Shown: positions 51,982-61,054, counted from the first letter of the stretch. The stretch is DNA of 64,000 nucleotides from an uncultured Ruminococcus sp. (GCA_934474025.1 CAKSMF010000001.1:310001-374000); one strand, 5' to 3'. A program made the numbers and translations. Notes: a model not told the origin generated them from the letters alone.

Positions 51982-52335
51982 ATGGATTGTTTATTTTGTA
52001 AAATAATTAATGGCGAAATTCCAAGCACAAAGGTTTATGAAGACGAATTTGTTTTTGCATTTAAGGATATCTCACCAATTGCTCCTGTACATGACCTTGT
52101 AATTCCTAAAAAACATATATGCTGTGCCAATGAAATTAATGCAGATAATTCAGAATATGTTGCTAAAGTCTTTGAAGCTATACCGAAAGTTGCAGAAATT
52201 GAAGGCATAAACAGTTACAGAGTTATAAGCAATTGCGGTGATGATGCTGGTCAAACTGTTAAACATCTTCATTTTCATGTTTTAGGAGGTGTGAAAATGG
52301 GTTGGGGAGCTGATTCCCTCGGTAAGACTGAATAA
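51982..52335 (+). CDS. HIT-family nucleotide hydrolase (HinT-like)
   Basis: A 117-residue histidine triad protein, probably a purine nucleoside phosphoramidase or AMP-lysine hydrolase that cleans up side products of aminoacyl-tRNA synthetases. It begins CLFCKIINGEIPSTKVYED with two cysteines of the optional zinc site, and the triad reads KHLHFHVLGG. The place after alaS fits the clean-up role. AAAGGAG precedes the start. Confidence 0.93.
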   Translation: MDCLFCKIINGEIPSTKVYEDEFVFAFKDISPIAPVHDLVIPKKHICCANEINADNSEYVAKVFEAIPKVAEIEGINSYRVISNCGDDAGQTVKHLHFHVLGGVKMGWGADSLGKTE

Positions 52336-52349
52336 GGAGCTGAAATTCT

Positions 52350-52892
52350 TTGAAGAATACTTACAAGATGACTATTGCAGGGCTTGAACGTGAACTTCCT
52401 ATATGTCCGCTTAACGAAAAGGTGTGTATTGCAGGTTTTGTAATGTTTTCAGATGTGGAACTTACAATAGCCTGTGCAGAAGAACTCCTCAAGAAATGCG
52501 GAGATTTTGATGTTATTCTTACGGCTGAATCAAAAGGTATTCCGCTTGCTTATGAAATGTCAAGACAATGCGGAAAGCCTTATGTTGTTGCAAGAAAATC
52601 TGTTAAATTATATATGACAAATCCGGTTTCAGTATCAGTAAAATCAATTACTACTGCCGATTTACAGACTCTTTATTTATCGCAGGAAAAGTTAGCTATG
52701 CTCAAAAATAAAAGAATCCTTATAGTTGATGATGTAGTTAGTACAGGAGAATCTTTTGAGGCACTTTCTGAACTTGTAGAAAAAGCCGGCGGTAAAATTG
52801 TTACGTATTCAGCAGTGCTTGCGGAAGGCGATGCGTCAAACCGTGATGATGTAGTATTCCTTGAAAAATTACCGCTTTTCTTCAATGATTGA
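52350..52892 (+). CDS. Phosphoribosyltransferase family protein (apt/xpt-like)
   Basis: A 180-residue type I PRTase with the PRPP-binding motif ILIVDDVVSTGES near residues 124-136 and AESKGIPLAYEMSRQCGKPYV as the purine-side loop. Size and layout suggest purine base salvage, but the hood that sets base specificity does not match adenine or xanthine PRTases clearly enough to name it. It starts at a TTG (52350) 10 bases after AGGAG; no ATG lies upstream in frame at a sensible distance. Confidence 0.8.
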   Translation: MKNTYKMTIAGLERELPICPLNEKVCIAGFVMFSDVELTIACAEELLKKCGDFDVILTAESKGIPLAYEMSRQCGKPYVVARKSVKLYMTNPVSVSVKSITTADLQTLYLSQEKLAMLKNKRILIVDDVVSTGESFEALSELVEKAGGKIVTYSAVLAEGDASNRDDVVFLEKLPLFFND

Positions 52893-52977
52893 TAGAAATT
52901 TTTGAATTTTTATAAATGTTATATTGAATCGCAAAAAATATTAACGGCGGTGGAAAATAAATAATGAAGTCAATGTA

Positions 52978-53019
52978 ACAGTCAACAATTGTTAATTATC
53001 GATTGTGGATTGAAACAAG
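52978..53019 (+). repeat. Degenerate intergenic repeat, copy 2
   Basis: ACAGTCA (52978-52984), then ACAATTGTTAATTATCGATTGT and TGTGGATTGAAACAAG (53004-53019), in the gap before comEC. It resembles the element at 39382-39418. The inner AATTGTTAATTATC pattern looks like a short degenerate direct/inverted repeat array. Confidence 0.3.
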
Positions 53020-53033
53020 TGAGGTAAATTATA

Positions 53034-55112
53034 ATGAAACGAAAAATGATTGGTATTATGGCAGGGTATATGTCGGGATTGTTTTTCGTTTCATTTTTTA
53101 CAAATGCATGGCAACTGATAATTCCGGCAGTTTCTTTTCTGATATACATAATTATAGGAAAACTTAAAGGCTTTTTAATGAAAGATTTTTCGATAGTTTC
53201 GGTATCGTTTGCTATTGCCTTTACAGTCGGTGAATTTTATACACAGTATGTTTATAAAGATATTGTGTCATACAGTGATACACAAGGAAGTTTTTCCGGA
53301 AAAGTTGCTGATTATGATATTTATGACAATGATAAGGCTCGTTATACTATAAAAGGAAAAATAAACGGTTTACGAAAAGCTGAAGTATTATTCTATACAA
53401 ATGAACTTGATGCAGTATACGGTGACCGGATAAATATTCAGAACTGTACTTTTAAAAAGATTTCAGGAGATTATCTTTTTGACAATGAAAACTATTATAA
53501 ACCGGATTCTATTTTTCTTTCAGTTGAAAAGGCAGATGGAATAACCGTTGATAAACTTAACTGCAATAAAATTAAAAACTTCCTTATGAATTACAGGGAA
53601 AAAATTATTGCTGATTTTCGTGTTAAACTCGGTGATGAATGTGGCGGTTTTCTATCCGGAATGGTTTTCGGTGAAAAACGTTTTCTTGGTGATGACGTAA
53701 AAAACACTCTTTACAGAACTGGCATAGGACATATAATGGCGGTATCCGGACTTCATGTATCAGTTATGGCAATGTTTATAATGCGACAGTTTAAACGATT
53801 GCATATAAATAAATTTGTATCATTTGGTTTTGTTAATATTTTTATGGCAGTTATGGTTATTATGGCAAATGCACCACTTTCAGCAATAAGAGCATCAATA
53901 ATGTTTGATATAGTGTATTCTGCCGGACTTTTTCGCCGAAAAAACGATACATTCAATTCGCTTGCCATTGCAATTCTTATAATATGTATTGTGAATCCTT
54001 ATGTTATATATAGTCAGGGATTTTTGCTTTCTGTTGCCGGAACTTTCGGTATAGGCGTTTTTGCACCGTATATGGTGAAAAAACTTTCTGCCGATACGTT
54101 CAGTAAAAGATTTATTCGCAATTTTGCAATGATGTTATGTGCTTCTGTTGCGATAATGCCACTTAGTATGCTGTACTTTGATGAAGTATCAATAATTTCT
54201 CCGATAACAAATATATTGATAGTTCCACTATGTACAGCTTGCATGATTATAGGAATGATATATACATTTACCGGAGGGCTTATTCCTATACTTGATTCCG
54301 CCGGAGGAATAATAAAAATAATACTGTTAATATCCGGAAAACTCTCTGAACTGGATTTTTCTTATATATCATGCGGAAATGATTTTCCGGCAAAGCTTTC
54401 TGTTATCTGTCTTGCAATTGTTGTTATGATTAAGATATCAACAGGTAACAGACGATATATTTCGCTTGGGATAGCTTTTTCAATATGCTTTACATATTTA
54501 GGAACAGAATTTTATAAATATTCGGGATATGATAAATTTAAAGTTGCAGTTGTCGGAAAAAGCAATAAAGCTTCTGTTATTGTATCCTATCATAATAAAA
54601 GTTATGTTATTGATTTGGACGATTACAGAAATCCACGTTATGCAAGTAAATACCTTTCTGAAAACAATATAGATAATGTTGAATGCATAATTTTACATGG
54701 AAGTATACAATCTCTTTATCCTGTATATCTAAATAAATTGGATTCTGTAAAAGTAAACAATTGGCTTGCTTATGGAAATATTCAGCCATGTCAAAACAAT
54801 GATGTTGTAATATTTGATGACAGTTACGAAATAAAAGCTCATGATTACAGCATAACATATTTTGATAATGTAGTCAGAATTATATATGAAAATTCTGAAA
54901 TAACACTTGTATCAACTAAAAATGACGTTCCGACAAACAGGGGACTTACAGTATTTTATGACAGAATTGTAAAAGATACTGTTATGCAGTGTGATAACAA
55001 GAGTATTTACCTTGACAATAAAAAAGATATTGATTATAAGTATTCCGGAATGAATAATTTTTGTATTGAAGTTATGAAAGATAACGATTTCAAAATATCA
55101 TATCTGGAGTAA
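53034..55112 (+). CDS. comEC: ComEC/Rec2 family competence DNA channel with degenerate C-terminal domain
   Basis: A 692-residue polytopic protein. The N-terminal OB-like domain (about 90-185) and the competence domain (SGMVFGEKRFLGDDVKNTLYR, then TGIGHIMAVSGLHVSVMAMF) identify ComEC, the inner-membrane channel for incoming single-stranded DNA. About ten membrane segments are visible. The last 190 residues follow the position of the metallo-beta-lactamase nuclease domain, but the HxHxDH motif is missing (the corresponding place reads CIILHGSIQSLYP), so nuclease activity is unlikely. A ComEA-like protein is encoded at 24997-25806. Confidence 0.82.
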   Translation: MKRKMIGIMAGYMSGLFFVSFFTNAWQLIIPAVSFLIYIIIGKLKGFLMKDFSIVSVSFAIAFTVGEFYTQYVYKDIVSYSDTQGSFSGKVADYDIYDNDKARYTIKGKINGLRKAEVLFYTNELDAVYGDRINIQNCTFKKISGDYLFDNENYYKPDSIFLSVEKADGITVDKLNCNKIKNFLMNYREKIIADFRVKLGDECGGFLSGMVFGEKRFLGDDVKNTLYRTGIGHIMAVSGLHVSVMAMFIMRQFKRLHINKFVSFGFVNIFMAVMVIMANAPLSAIRASIMFDIVYSAGLFRRKNDTFNSLAIAILIICIVNPYVIYSQGFLLSVAGTFGIGVFAPYMVKKLSADTFSKRFIRNFAMMLCASVAIMPLSMLYFDEVSIISPITNILIVPLCTACMIIGMIYTFTGGLIPILDSAGGIIKIILLISGKLSELDFSYISCGNDFPAKLSVICLAIVVMIKISTGNRRYISLGIAFSICFTYLGTEFYKYSGYDKFKVAVVGKSNKASVIVSYHNKSYVIDLDDYRNPRYASKYLSENNIDNVECIILHGSIQSLYPVYLNKLDSVKVNNWLAYGNIQPCQNNDVVIFDDSYEIKAHDYSITYFDNVVRIIYENSEITLVSTKNDVPTNRGLTVFYDRIVKDTVMQCDNKSIYLDNKKDIDYKYSGMNNFCIEVMKDNDFKISYLE

Positions 55113-55147
55113 AATATAAATTTAAACCTGAAATGAAGTGATTTTTA

Positions 55148-56209
55148 ATGCCTATGGCAGACCAGAAAACTATTACAGCACGTCTTAAAAAGGGCGAGTT
55201 GGACAATCTTTATTATATTTATGGACAGAATGTCACAGGCGTTCAGACAGTTACAAAACAGATTATCAATGTAGCTGTCGGTGATAATGAGGAATTTGCA
55301 CTTACACGTCTTAACGGAAAGAAACTCGATTTTTCAGAACTTTATGACATGATACAAATGATGCCCATGATGTCAGATTATAATTGTATTCTCATAAATG
55401 ATTACAATTGTGAAAAACCTTGTGATGAAATGCGTGGACAAACAGCTGAAAGTTTCAATAAAAAATTACTTGAAACTATAAAAGAAATACCGCCTTATAC
55501 AGTTGTTATATTCAATGTTACCGGATTTGAAGTTGCAACAAAAAAGGGAAGAATTACTGATAAAAACAAAAAACTTGCCGATTTTGTAATAAAAAATGGT
55601 ACTGTTTGTGAAATGGGACTTTTGACACCTGCCGAAATGTCAAAATTCATTGTATCGGAAGTTTCTGAAAATGGTTCAAGTATTTCTCGCACTAACGCAA
55701 ATGAACTTGCTGATATGTGCCTTTATGATATTCTGACAGTAAAAAATGAAATTGACAAATTATGTGCATATGCTAATGGAAAAGAAATTACCCATGAAAT
55801 GCTTAATCTGCTTGTACATCGTCAGAATAATATAACTGTTTTTCAGTTGGCGGACGCTGTAGCATCATTCAATAAACAACAGTCATTTGTTGCACTTGAT
55901 GAGCTTATGACTGATAAAAACAATCGTGGAAGTGTATTAGCAAATATAACTAATATTTTTCTTGATATGTATAGAGCATCGTGTGCAAAAAATGCCGGTA
56001 AAGGTGTTTCAGATGTAATGAGTGATTATTCTTATGTGTGGGAATTTAAAGTTAAAAATGCTTTCAGAGACAGTTCAAGAATGAGTACAGCAAGAATACG
56101 TTCCTGTATAAAAATTCTTCGTGATACGGCTGTACAGCTTAACACAACGGCAGTAGATGAAAAAATAGTTCTTGAACAGGCAGTTACAAAAATGCTTATG
56201 ACTAAATAA
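55148..56209 (+). CDS. holA: DNA polymerase III subunit delta
   Basis: A 353-residue delta subunit of the clamp loader that opens the beta sliding clamp. It has a degenerate AAA+ domain (NLYYIYGQNVTGVQTVTKQI at the N-terminus), LADFVIKNGTVCEMGLLTPAE in the middle and the C-terminal collar domain with the QNNITVFQLADAVAS segment. The gene follows comEC, the order found in many Firmicutes. Confidence 0.88.
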   Translation: MPMADQKTITARLKKGELDNLYYIYGQNVTGVQTVTKQIINVAVGDNEEFALTRLNGKKLDFSELYDMIQMMPMMSDYNCILINDYNCEKPCDEMRGQTAESFNKKLLETIKEIPPYTVVIFNVTGFEVATKKGRITDKNKKLADFVIKNGTVCEMGLLTPAEMSKFIVSEVSENGSSISRTNANELADMCLYDILTVKNEIDKLCAYANGKEITHEMLNLLVHRQNNITVFQLADAVASFNKQQSFVALDELMTDKNNRGSVLANITNIFLDMYRASCAKNAGKGVSDVMSDYSYVWEFKVKNAFRDSSRMSTARIRSCIKILRDTAVQLNTTAVDEKIVLEQAVTKMLMTK

Positions 56210-56219
56210 CGGAGGCGTT

Positions 56220-56810
56220 ATGTTAAAAATTAATGAGGCGATAATAGTTGAGGGAAAATATGATAAAATAAAATTATCATCAGTTGTTGACGGTGTTATA
56301 ATAGTTACAAATGGTTTCAGAATTTTCAAAGATACTGAAAAACTCGAACTTATACGTTACTATGCAAAAAAAACAGGTATAATAATTCTTACTGATTCGG
56401 ATAGTGCGGGCAGAAAAATCCGTGGATATATAAAAGGTGCTGTTAAAAACGGAAAAATAATAAATGTTTATATTCCTGATATTTTTGGAAAGGAAAAACG
56501 CAAGGAAAAACCCTCAGCAGAGGGCAAACTCGGAGTAGAAGGAATAGATATCAAAACATTGATTTCAGCTTTTAAAAAATCAGGAGTGTGTGCTACAGAA
56601 AGTTCACATAAACATGATATAACTAAATCAACTCTTTATGAACTTGGATTGAGTGGGGGACAAAATAGTAGTTATCTTAGGGAAAAGCTTCAGAAAAGTC
56701 TTGATTTGCCGTCTTTGATGTCGTCAGCTTCTCTTGTTGAGGTTCTTAATACAATGATGACCAGTCAAGAGCTTTCTGAATATGTTCTGAAAATGGAGGG
56801 TACAGAATGA
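56220..56810 (+). CDS. rnmV: Ribonuclease M5-like toprim protein (DUF4093)
   Basis: A 196-residue protein: a toprim domain at residues 1-95 with the catalytic glutamate in AIIVEGKYDKIKL and the acidic pair in ILTDSDSAGRKIR, and a C-terminal DUF4093 region (LYELGLSGGQNSSYLREKLQ). RNase M5 makes the final cuts maturing 5S rRNA with ribosomal protein L18. Assignment as RnmV follows the domain order; another toprim nuclease role is possible. Overlaps the next gene by 4 bases. Confidence 0.85.
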   Translation: MLKINEAIIVEGKYDKIKLSSVVDGVIIVTNGFRIFKDTEKLELIRYYAKKTGIIILTDSDSAGRKIRGYIKGAVKNGKIINVYIPDIFGKEKRKEKPSAEGKLGVEGIDIKTLISAFKKSGVCATESSHKHDITKSTLYELGLSGGQNSSYLREKLQKSLDLPSLMSSASLVEVLNTMMTSQELSEYVLKMEGTE

Positions 56811-58180
56811 TATATAGCAGTTTGTTGTTTATATATGGATTTCTGCCATTGTCATTATTAATTTATAGAATTATTCCTGAAAAATTCAAACAGTTATCAC
56901 TTCTTGTACTAAGCGGAATTTTCTATGCCTTGAATAGTCTGTGGTTTTTAGGATTTATGGTAATATTTTCGGTTGTAAACTATTTGTGTGGTCTTTTTAT
57001 ATGGAAGTATCACAAAAATAAATTTCTATCTGCCGTACCATTGTTTATTGGTGTTCTCATTGATTTGATAATATTCTTTATTTTTAAAACTGACTATTTG
57101 AATATTTTCCGGAATAAACTCGGAATACCAAAGGAATTTTTTCCATTCGGAATATCTTTTGTTACGCTTACTTGTATAGGATATCTTATAGATGTTTTTC
57201 GGAAACGTCTGCGTCCTGAATTTAATTTTATAAAGCTTTCATTGTATATTATGTTTTTCCCTAAGCTTTTCATAATAGTAAGGTATAAAACGTTTTCAAG
57301 AATGTTGGACAATAATAAAATGAGTCTTTCAGAAATGGGAGCAGGTTTTAAAATTTTTGTAAAAGGTCTTGCAAAAAAAGTTATTGCAGGAGATACTATG
57401 TATATGCTTTATATGGCAGTTGGAACTATTGATATATGGAAATTATCCGCTGTTAATGCTTGGATTGGAATAACTGCATATTTATTGTATGTTTATTTTA
57501 TGTTGTCTGGAATTTCAGATATGGGCGTAGGAGTAGGTCATTGTTTTGGTTTCAAATTTCCACAAAGTTTCAATTATCCGGTATTCAGTACAAAAATGCG
57601 TGATTTTGCATCAAGATGGCATATACAGATAATATACTGGTTCAGGCGTTATATTTCAAAGCCTTTCGGTGAACTAAGTAAAAATCGTTTATATAAAAAA
57701 CTCACTACTATATTTGCATGGATTCTTATTGGATTGTGGTATAAATTTGATATTAATGGTTTTATGTGGGGATTGCTTATAGGAATTGCGGTTACACTTG
57801 AAAAGTATGTTCAAAAATTCCGTCTTATGAAAATAACAGGAATAATCTATACATATGTGATAACAATAATATGTATGGTATTTCTTTCCGGAAATGATAT
57901 TACTCAATCTTTTAATTATCTTCTTGTAATGCTTGGCGGTAATAAAATATTTGCAGATTCCATAACGCTTTATTTACTGAAATACTATATAATAATGCTC
58001 TTGGTGTGTATGTATTTTTCAACAAACCTTTTCAAAAATCTGCTTATACGTTCAGACAGAACCCGTCTTAAAAGTATTATCTTGTTGTTGAGTCCGGTTT
58101 TAACAGTAGTGTCATTTATCATATGTACAATATTTATTTCATACAGCGGAAGTTCTGAAATATTCCTGTTGAAAATTTAG
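56807..58180 (+). CDS. MBOAT-family O-acyltransferase homologue lacking the catalytic histidine
   Basis: A 457-residue membrane protein with about eleven helices, clearly of the AlgI/DltB-type MBOAT family: FPFGISFVTLTCIGYLIDVF (111-130), SGISDMGVGVGHCFGFKFPQSFNYP (234-258) and ASRWHIQIIYWFRRYISKPFG (269-288). The invariant active-site histidine, normally in a GLWHG-type motif, is Tyr312 here (IGLWYKFD). The GPIVRY-type loop is also altered (FFPKLFIIVRY). Active members transfer acyl groups from a carrier to extracellular polymers. This one is intact in length but probably inactive as an acyltransferase or mechanistically changed. It is followed by its DHHW partner. Confidence 0.85.
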   Translation: MIYSSLLFIYGFLPLSLLIYRIIPEKFKQLSLLVLSGIFYALNSLWFLGFMVIFSVVNYLCGLFIWKYHKNKFLSAVPLFIGVLIDLIIFFIFKTDYLNIFRNKLGIPKEFFPFGISFVTLTCIGYLIDVFRKRLRPEFNFIKLSLYIMFFPKLFIIVRYKTFSRMLDNNKMSLSEMGAGFKIFVKGLAKKVIAGDTMYMLYMAVGTIDIWKLSAVNAWIGITAYLLYVYFMLSGISDMGVGVGHCFGFKFPQSFNYPVFSTKMRDFASRWHIQIIYWFRRYISKPFGELSKNRLYKKLTTIFAWILIGLWYKFDINGFMWGLLIGIAVTLEKYVQKFRLMKITGIIYTYVITIICMVFLSGNDITQSFNYLLVMLGGNKIFADSITLYLLKYYIIMLLVCMYFSTNLFKNLLIRSDRTRLKSIILLLSPVLTVVSFIICTIFISYSGSSEIFLLKI

Positions 58181-58193
58181 AGGTGAATGTGCT

Positions 58194-59330
58194 ATGAAAA
58201 TTTCTGAAATCTCCGGCAAAATAACAGCCATTCTTATGATTATAGTAATATCAGTAATGTTTATACTGACAATGTGCAGAAAAAAAGATGATTTTTCAAT
58301 TTCTGAAAACCGTCAGCTTACAGAATTTCCGAAATTGTCTGTTTCAGCACTTTCAGACGGCAGTTATGGAAAACAACTCAGCGAATATATGACAGACCAT
58401 TTTTTTAAACGTGAAAAGCTTATTTCATTACAGACTTATATTAAATCTTCTGTATCCGAAAAAATTGTGAATGGTGTTTTCATCAATGATGAAATGCTTC
58501 TTGATTCAGAAATTTCTGAAAGGCAGATATATCCGGAAAATATTAGCCATATAAATGAGTTTTTTCATAATTATTCGGGAACAATGTATTTTGCGTCTTT
58601 GCCTACTTCTTCAGGAGTATATGATGAAATGTTACCCGAATATCTTCTGACAAATCCTGAACAAAAACAAATAGAAGTTTTATATGAAGGCTTTGATAAG
58701 GATATAAGAAAAATAGATACTTATAATATTTTAAGAATGTTGAATGACAATTATATATATTATCGAAATGACTCAAAACTTACAAGTTATGGAGCGTATT
58801 ATGTTTATAAGACTATAATTCAGAAACTTGGATTTCAGCCGTTATCATATGATAAATACACTATAAAACACGTTACAAGTGATTTTCGTGGAAATCTCTA
58901 TAATAAATGTCTTTATAACGGTACAAAATCAGATATACTTGACGTTTATAATTATTCAGGAGGGGCAAATATAACTTCATGTATAGCTTATTCTAATAAT
59001 GGCGTGACTTATCGCAAAACTCTTAATGATGAAAGCTTTCTTTCAAGTGGTGATATGTATAAAATGTATCTTGGTGATGAAGAACCTTTTATCCGCATAA
59101 AAACTTCTGTAAATAACGATAAAAAACTTCTTCTTATAAAAGACAGTTATGCAGATTGTTTTATACAGTTTTTAATACAGCATTATAGTGAAATTGTGGT
59201 GATTTCTCCGGAAAATATGGAAAAACCTCTCAGTAATTTTATTAATCCTGACAACTATGAACAAACATTATTTCTTTTCGGGATAGACAGCATGAACAAT
59301 AAACATTTATTTGATTTATTAAACAATTAA
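58194..59330 (+). CDS. DHHW/AlgX-like partner protein lacking the DHHW motif
   Basis: A 378-residue protein with one N-terminal membrane anchor (about 8-27) and an extracellular SGNH-hydrolase-like domain. The family start SENRQLTEFPKLSVSALSDG and the YMTDHFFKREKLISLQ segment are clear. Where DHHW family members have DHHWTSLGAYYAY, this reads DSKLTSYGAYYVY (residues 193-205), so the catalytic His and Trp are gone while the Asp and the later IKDSYADCF serine remain. Such proteins complete O-acylation started by an MBOAT. Both partners here have lost key residues. A gap of 13 bases after the MBOAT gene indicates an operon. Confidence 0.82.
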   Translation: MKISEISGKITAILMIIVISVMFILTMCRKKDDFSISENRQLTEFPKLSVSALSDGSYGKQLSEYMTDHFFKREKLISLQTYIKSSVSEKIVNGVFINDEMLLDSEISERQIYPENISHINEFFHNYSGTMYFASLPTSSGVYDEMLPEYLLTNPEQKQIEVLYEGFDKDIRKIDTYNILRMLNDNYIYYRNDSKLTSYGAYYVYKTIIQKLGFQPLSYDKYTIKHVTSDFRGNLYNKCLYNGTKSDILDVYNYSGGANITSCIAYSNNGVTYRKTLNDESFLSSGDMYKMYLGDEEPFIRIKTSVNNDKKLLLIKDSYADCFIQFLIQHYSEIVVISPENMEKPLSNFINPDNYEQTLFLFGIDSMNNKHLFDLLNN

Positions 59331-59351
59331 TGAAAGGACAGTGATTTATTT

Positions 59352-60113
59352 ATGAAAGCATTGATAACTGGTGCAACTTCCGGAATAGGTAAGTGTATTG
59401 CAGAAAATCTCCATAATCATGGCTGGAAACTCATTCTTACAGGCAGAAATGAAAAGGTTCTGAAAAAAATGCAGAGGGACTTTGGAAATAATACCGAAAT
59501 AATAAAAGCTGAACTCTCTGACAGAAATGAAGTATTTAAAGTATATGAATTCTGCAAAGATAAAAATATTGACCTCCTTGTAAATAACGCAGGTTATGGA
59601 ATTTTCGGAAAGTTTGACGAAACTGACCTTGATGACGAATTATCCATGATTGACGTAAATATAACTGCACTTCATATACTCACAAAACTTTTTCTGCGTG
59701 ACTTTAAAAAGCGTGACAGGGGATATATACTTAATGTAGCATCTGTTGCCGGATTTATGACAGGACCTTTATTATCATCTTACTATGCCTCAAAAAACTA
59801 TGTAATAAGATTATCTTCTGCAATATATGAAGAACTGAAACATGAACATTCAAACGTTAAAATAACTGTTTTGTGTCCTGGTCCTGTAAATACTAATTTT
59901 AATAACCGTGCCGGAGTAAGTTTCAGTATGAAACCTGCTTCACCGGAATATGTTGCTGATTACGCCTTAAAAACTCTTTTCCGTGGGAAATTCTTTGCAA
60001 TACCGCTGTTTACAACAAAGGTTTGTGCAATAGGACAGAGATTTGTTCCGGAACGACTTCTGTCAATTATAACTTATCATATTCAGAAAGCAAAGAAAAA
60101 TAATAACATATGA
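59352..60113 (+). CDS. Short-chain dehydrogenase/reductase
   Basis: A 253-residue classical SDR with the cofactor motif TGATSGIGKCIAENL at residues 6-20, NNAGYGIFG, catalytic Ser in NVASVAGF and the YYASK pair (Tyr and Lys). The Arg in LTGRNEK after strand 2 suggests NADPH. It resembles the DltE/YqjQ group of ketone/aldehyde or acyl-chain reductases; substrate unknown. It overlaps the following membrane gene by 4 bases. Confidence 0.85.
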   Translation: MKALITGATSGIGKCIAENLHNHGWKLILTGRNEKVLKKMQRDFGNNTEIIKAELSDRNEVFKVYEFCKDKNIDLLVNNAGYGIFGKFDETDLDDELSMIDVNITALHILTKLFLRDFKKRDRGYILNVASVAGFMTGPLLSSYYASKNYVIRLSSAIYEELKHEHSNVKITVLCPGPVNTNFNNRAGVSFSMKPASPEYVADYALKTLFRGKFFAIPLFTTKVCAIGQRFVPERLLSIITYHIQKAKKNNNI

Positions 60114-60649
60114 GAGATATAAGTTATCGTGTGGCACTTGGCGGAATAGTTTCGGCACTTTGTCTGACAGCAATGTTTTTTGCAGGTATTATGCCTATGT
60201 TTTATTTATTGTTGCCAATGGTTGCGGGTGTTCTTATGATGATAATTGCTGTTGAAGTAAGTACCGCTTGGGCATGGCTGACATATATAGCAGTTGGTTT
60301 ATTGTCGCTTTTTATAACGTTTGATAAAGAATCTGCACTTATTTTCATAATGCTTTTTGGTCATTATCCCATTCTTAAATTTAGCATTGACAAAATAAAA
60401 TCAGGATTTTTGCGTAAATTTATAAAATTTCTTATATTTAATGTTTGTGTAATATCCTATTTTTTTGTGACGGTCTATATTTTCGGACTTGACCAGATGC
60501 TTGATGAATTTGATGAAATTGGCAAATATGGCAGTTATATTATGCTTGGATTATGTAACATTATTTTTATTCTGTATGATGTGAACCTTTCAGCTTGCTA
60601 TCATCTGTATAAATACAAAATTGCACCAAGATTCAAAAGAAAAAAGTAA
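60110..60649 (+). CDS. Integral membrane protein of unknown function
   Basis: A 179-residue protein with five to six membrane segments (RVALGGIVSALCLTAMFFAG, FYLLLPMVAGVLMMIIAVE, TYIAVGLLSLFIT, then two more) and a basic C-terminus (KYKIAPRFKRKK). The pattern of short helices is reminiscent of ECF-transporter S-components, but no specific family signature is seen. Its start lies in the stop of the SDR gene and a terminator follows, so it closes the operon begun at holA or comEC. Confidence 0.65.
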   Translation: MRDISYRVALGGIVSALCLTAMFFAGIMPMFYLLLPMVAGVLMMIIAVEVSTAWAWLTYIAVGLLSLFITFDKESALIFIMLFGHYPILKFSIDKIKSGFLRKFIKFLIFNVCVISYFFVTVYIFGLDQMLDEFDEIGKYGSYIMLGLCNIIFILYDVNLSACYHLYKYKIAPRFKRKK

Positions 60650-60677
60650 AACTGTACATCTAAATGTGCAGTTTTAT
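60650..60677 (+). terminator. Terminator after the membrane protein gene
   Basis: AACTGTACAT (60650-60659) pairs with ATGTGCAGTT (60664-60673), one G-U pair, CTAA loop, followed by TTA. Confidence 0.7.
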
Positions 60678-60698
60678 TGTTGCATAGAGATAACACTA

Positions 60699-60749
60699 TT
60701 GACTTTTTCAAAAAGTTAGTGTATACTAATATTAGTTAACACTAACTAA
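60699..60749 (+). promoter_or_regulatory. Promoter with a DtxR-type palindromic operator
   Basis: TTGACT (60699-60704), 17 bases, TATACT (60722-60727). Two inverted repeats cover it: AGTTAGTGT (60714-60722) with ACACTAACT (60739-60747), and TTAGTTA (60732-60738) with TAACTAA (60743-60749). The second resembles the DtxR/IdeR/MntR pattern TTAGGTTA...TAACCTAA. A metal-dependent repressor binding here would cover the -10 box and start site. Confidence 0.6.
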
Positions 60750-60764
60750 GAAGGAGTTTTAAAA

Positions 60765-61052
60765 ATGAGTGTAGTAATTTTAGGTGGCAATGATTGCATG
60801 GTGAGAACATATAAGGAAATCTGCAAAGAATACAAGTGCAGAGCAAAAGTTTTTACTCATATGAAAACTGACCTCAAAAGGCAGATAGGAAGTCCTGATT
60901 TACTTGTAATGTTTACAGGAACAATGTCTCACAAAATGGCTCGTTGTGCTGTCAATGAAACGAAAGGTCTTCCAGTAAAAATCGAAAGGTCACATTCCGG
61001 GTCAGCGTCAGCATTGAAAAATATTCTTGAAATGCACGTCAACAATATATAA
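60765..61052 (+). CDS. DUF2325 domain protein
   Basis: A 95-residue DUF2325 protein (MSVVILGGNDCMVRTYKEIC at the start, then DLLVMFTGTMSHKMARCA and a final SGSASALKNILE). The fold resembles a small Rossmann-like receiver; function is unknown. Family members often occur near iron or manganese transport genes as far as I recall, and the metal-repressor-like palindrome before this gene would agree. Monocistronic, between two terminators. Confidence 0.8.
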   Translation: MSVVILGGNDCMVRTYKEICKEYKCRAKVFTHMKTDLKRQIGSPDLLVMFTGTMSHKMARCAVNETKGLPVKIERSHSGSASALKNILEMHVNNI

Positions 61053-61054
61053 GA

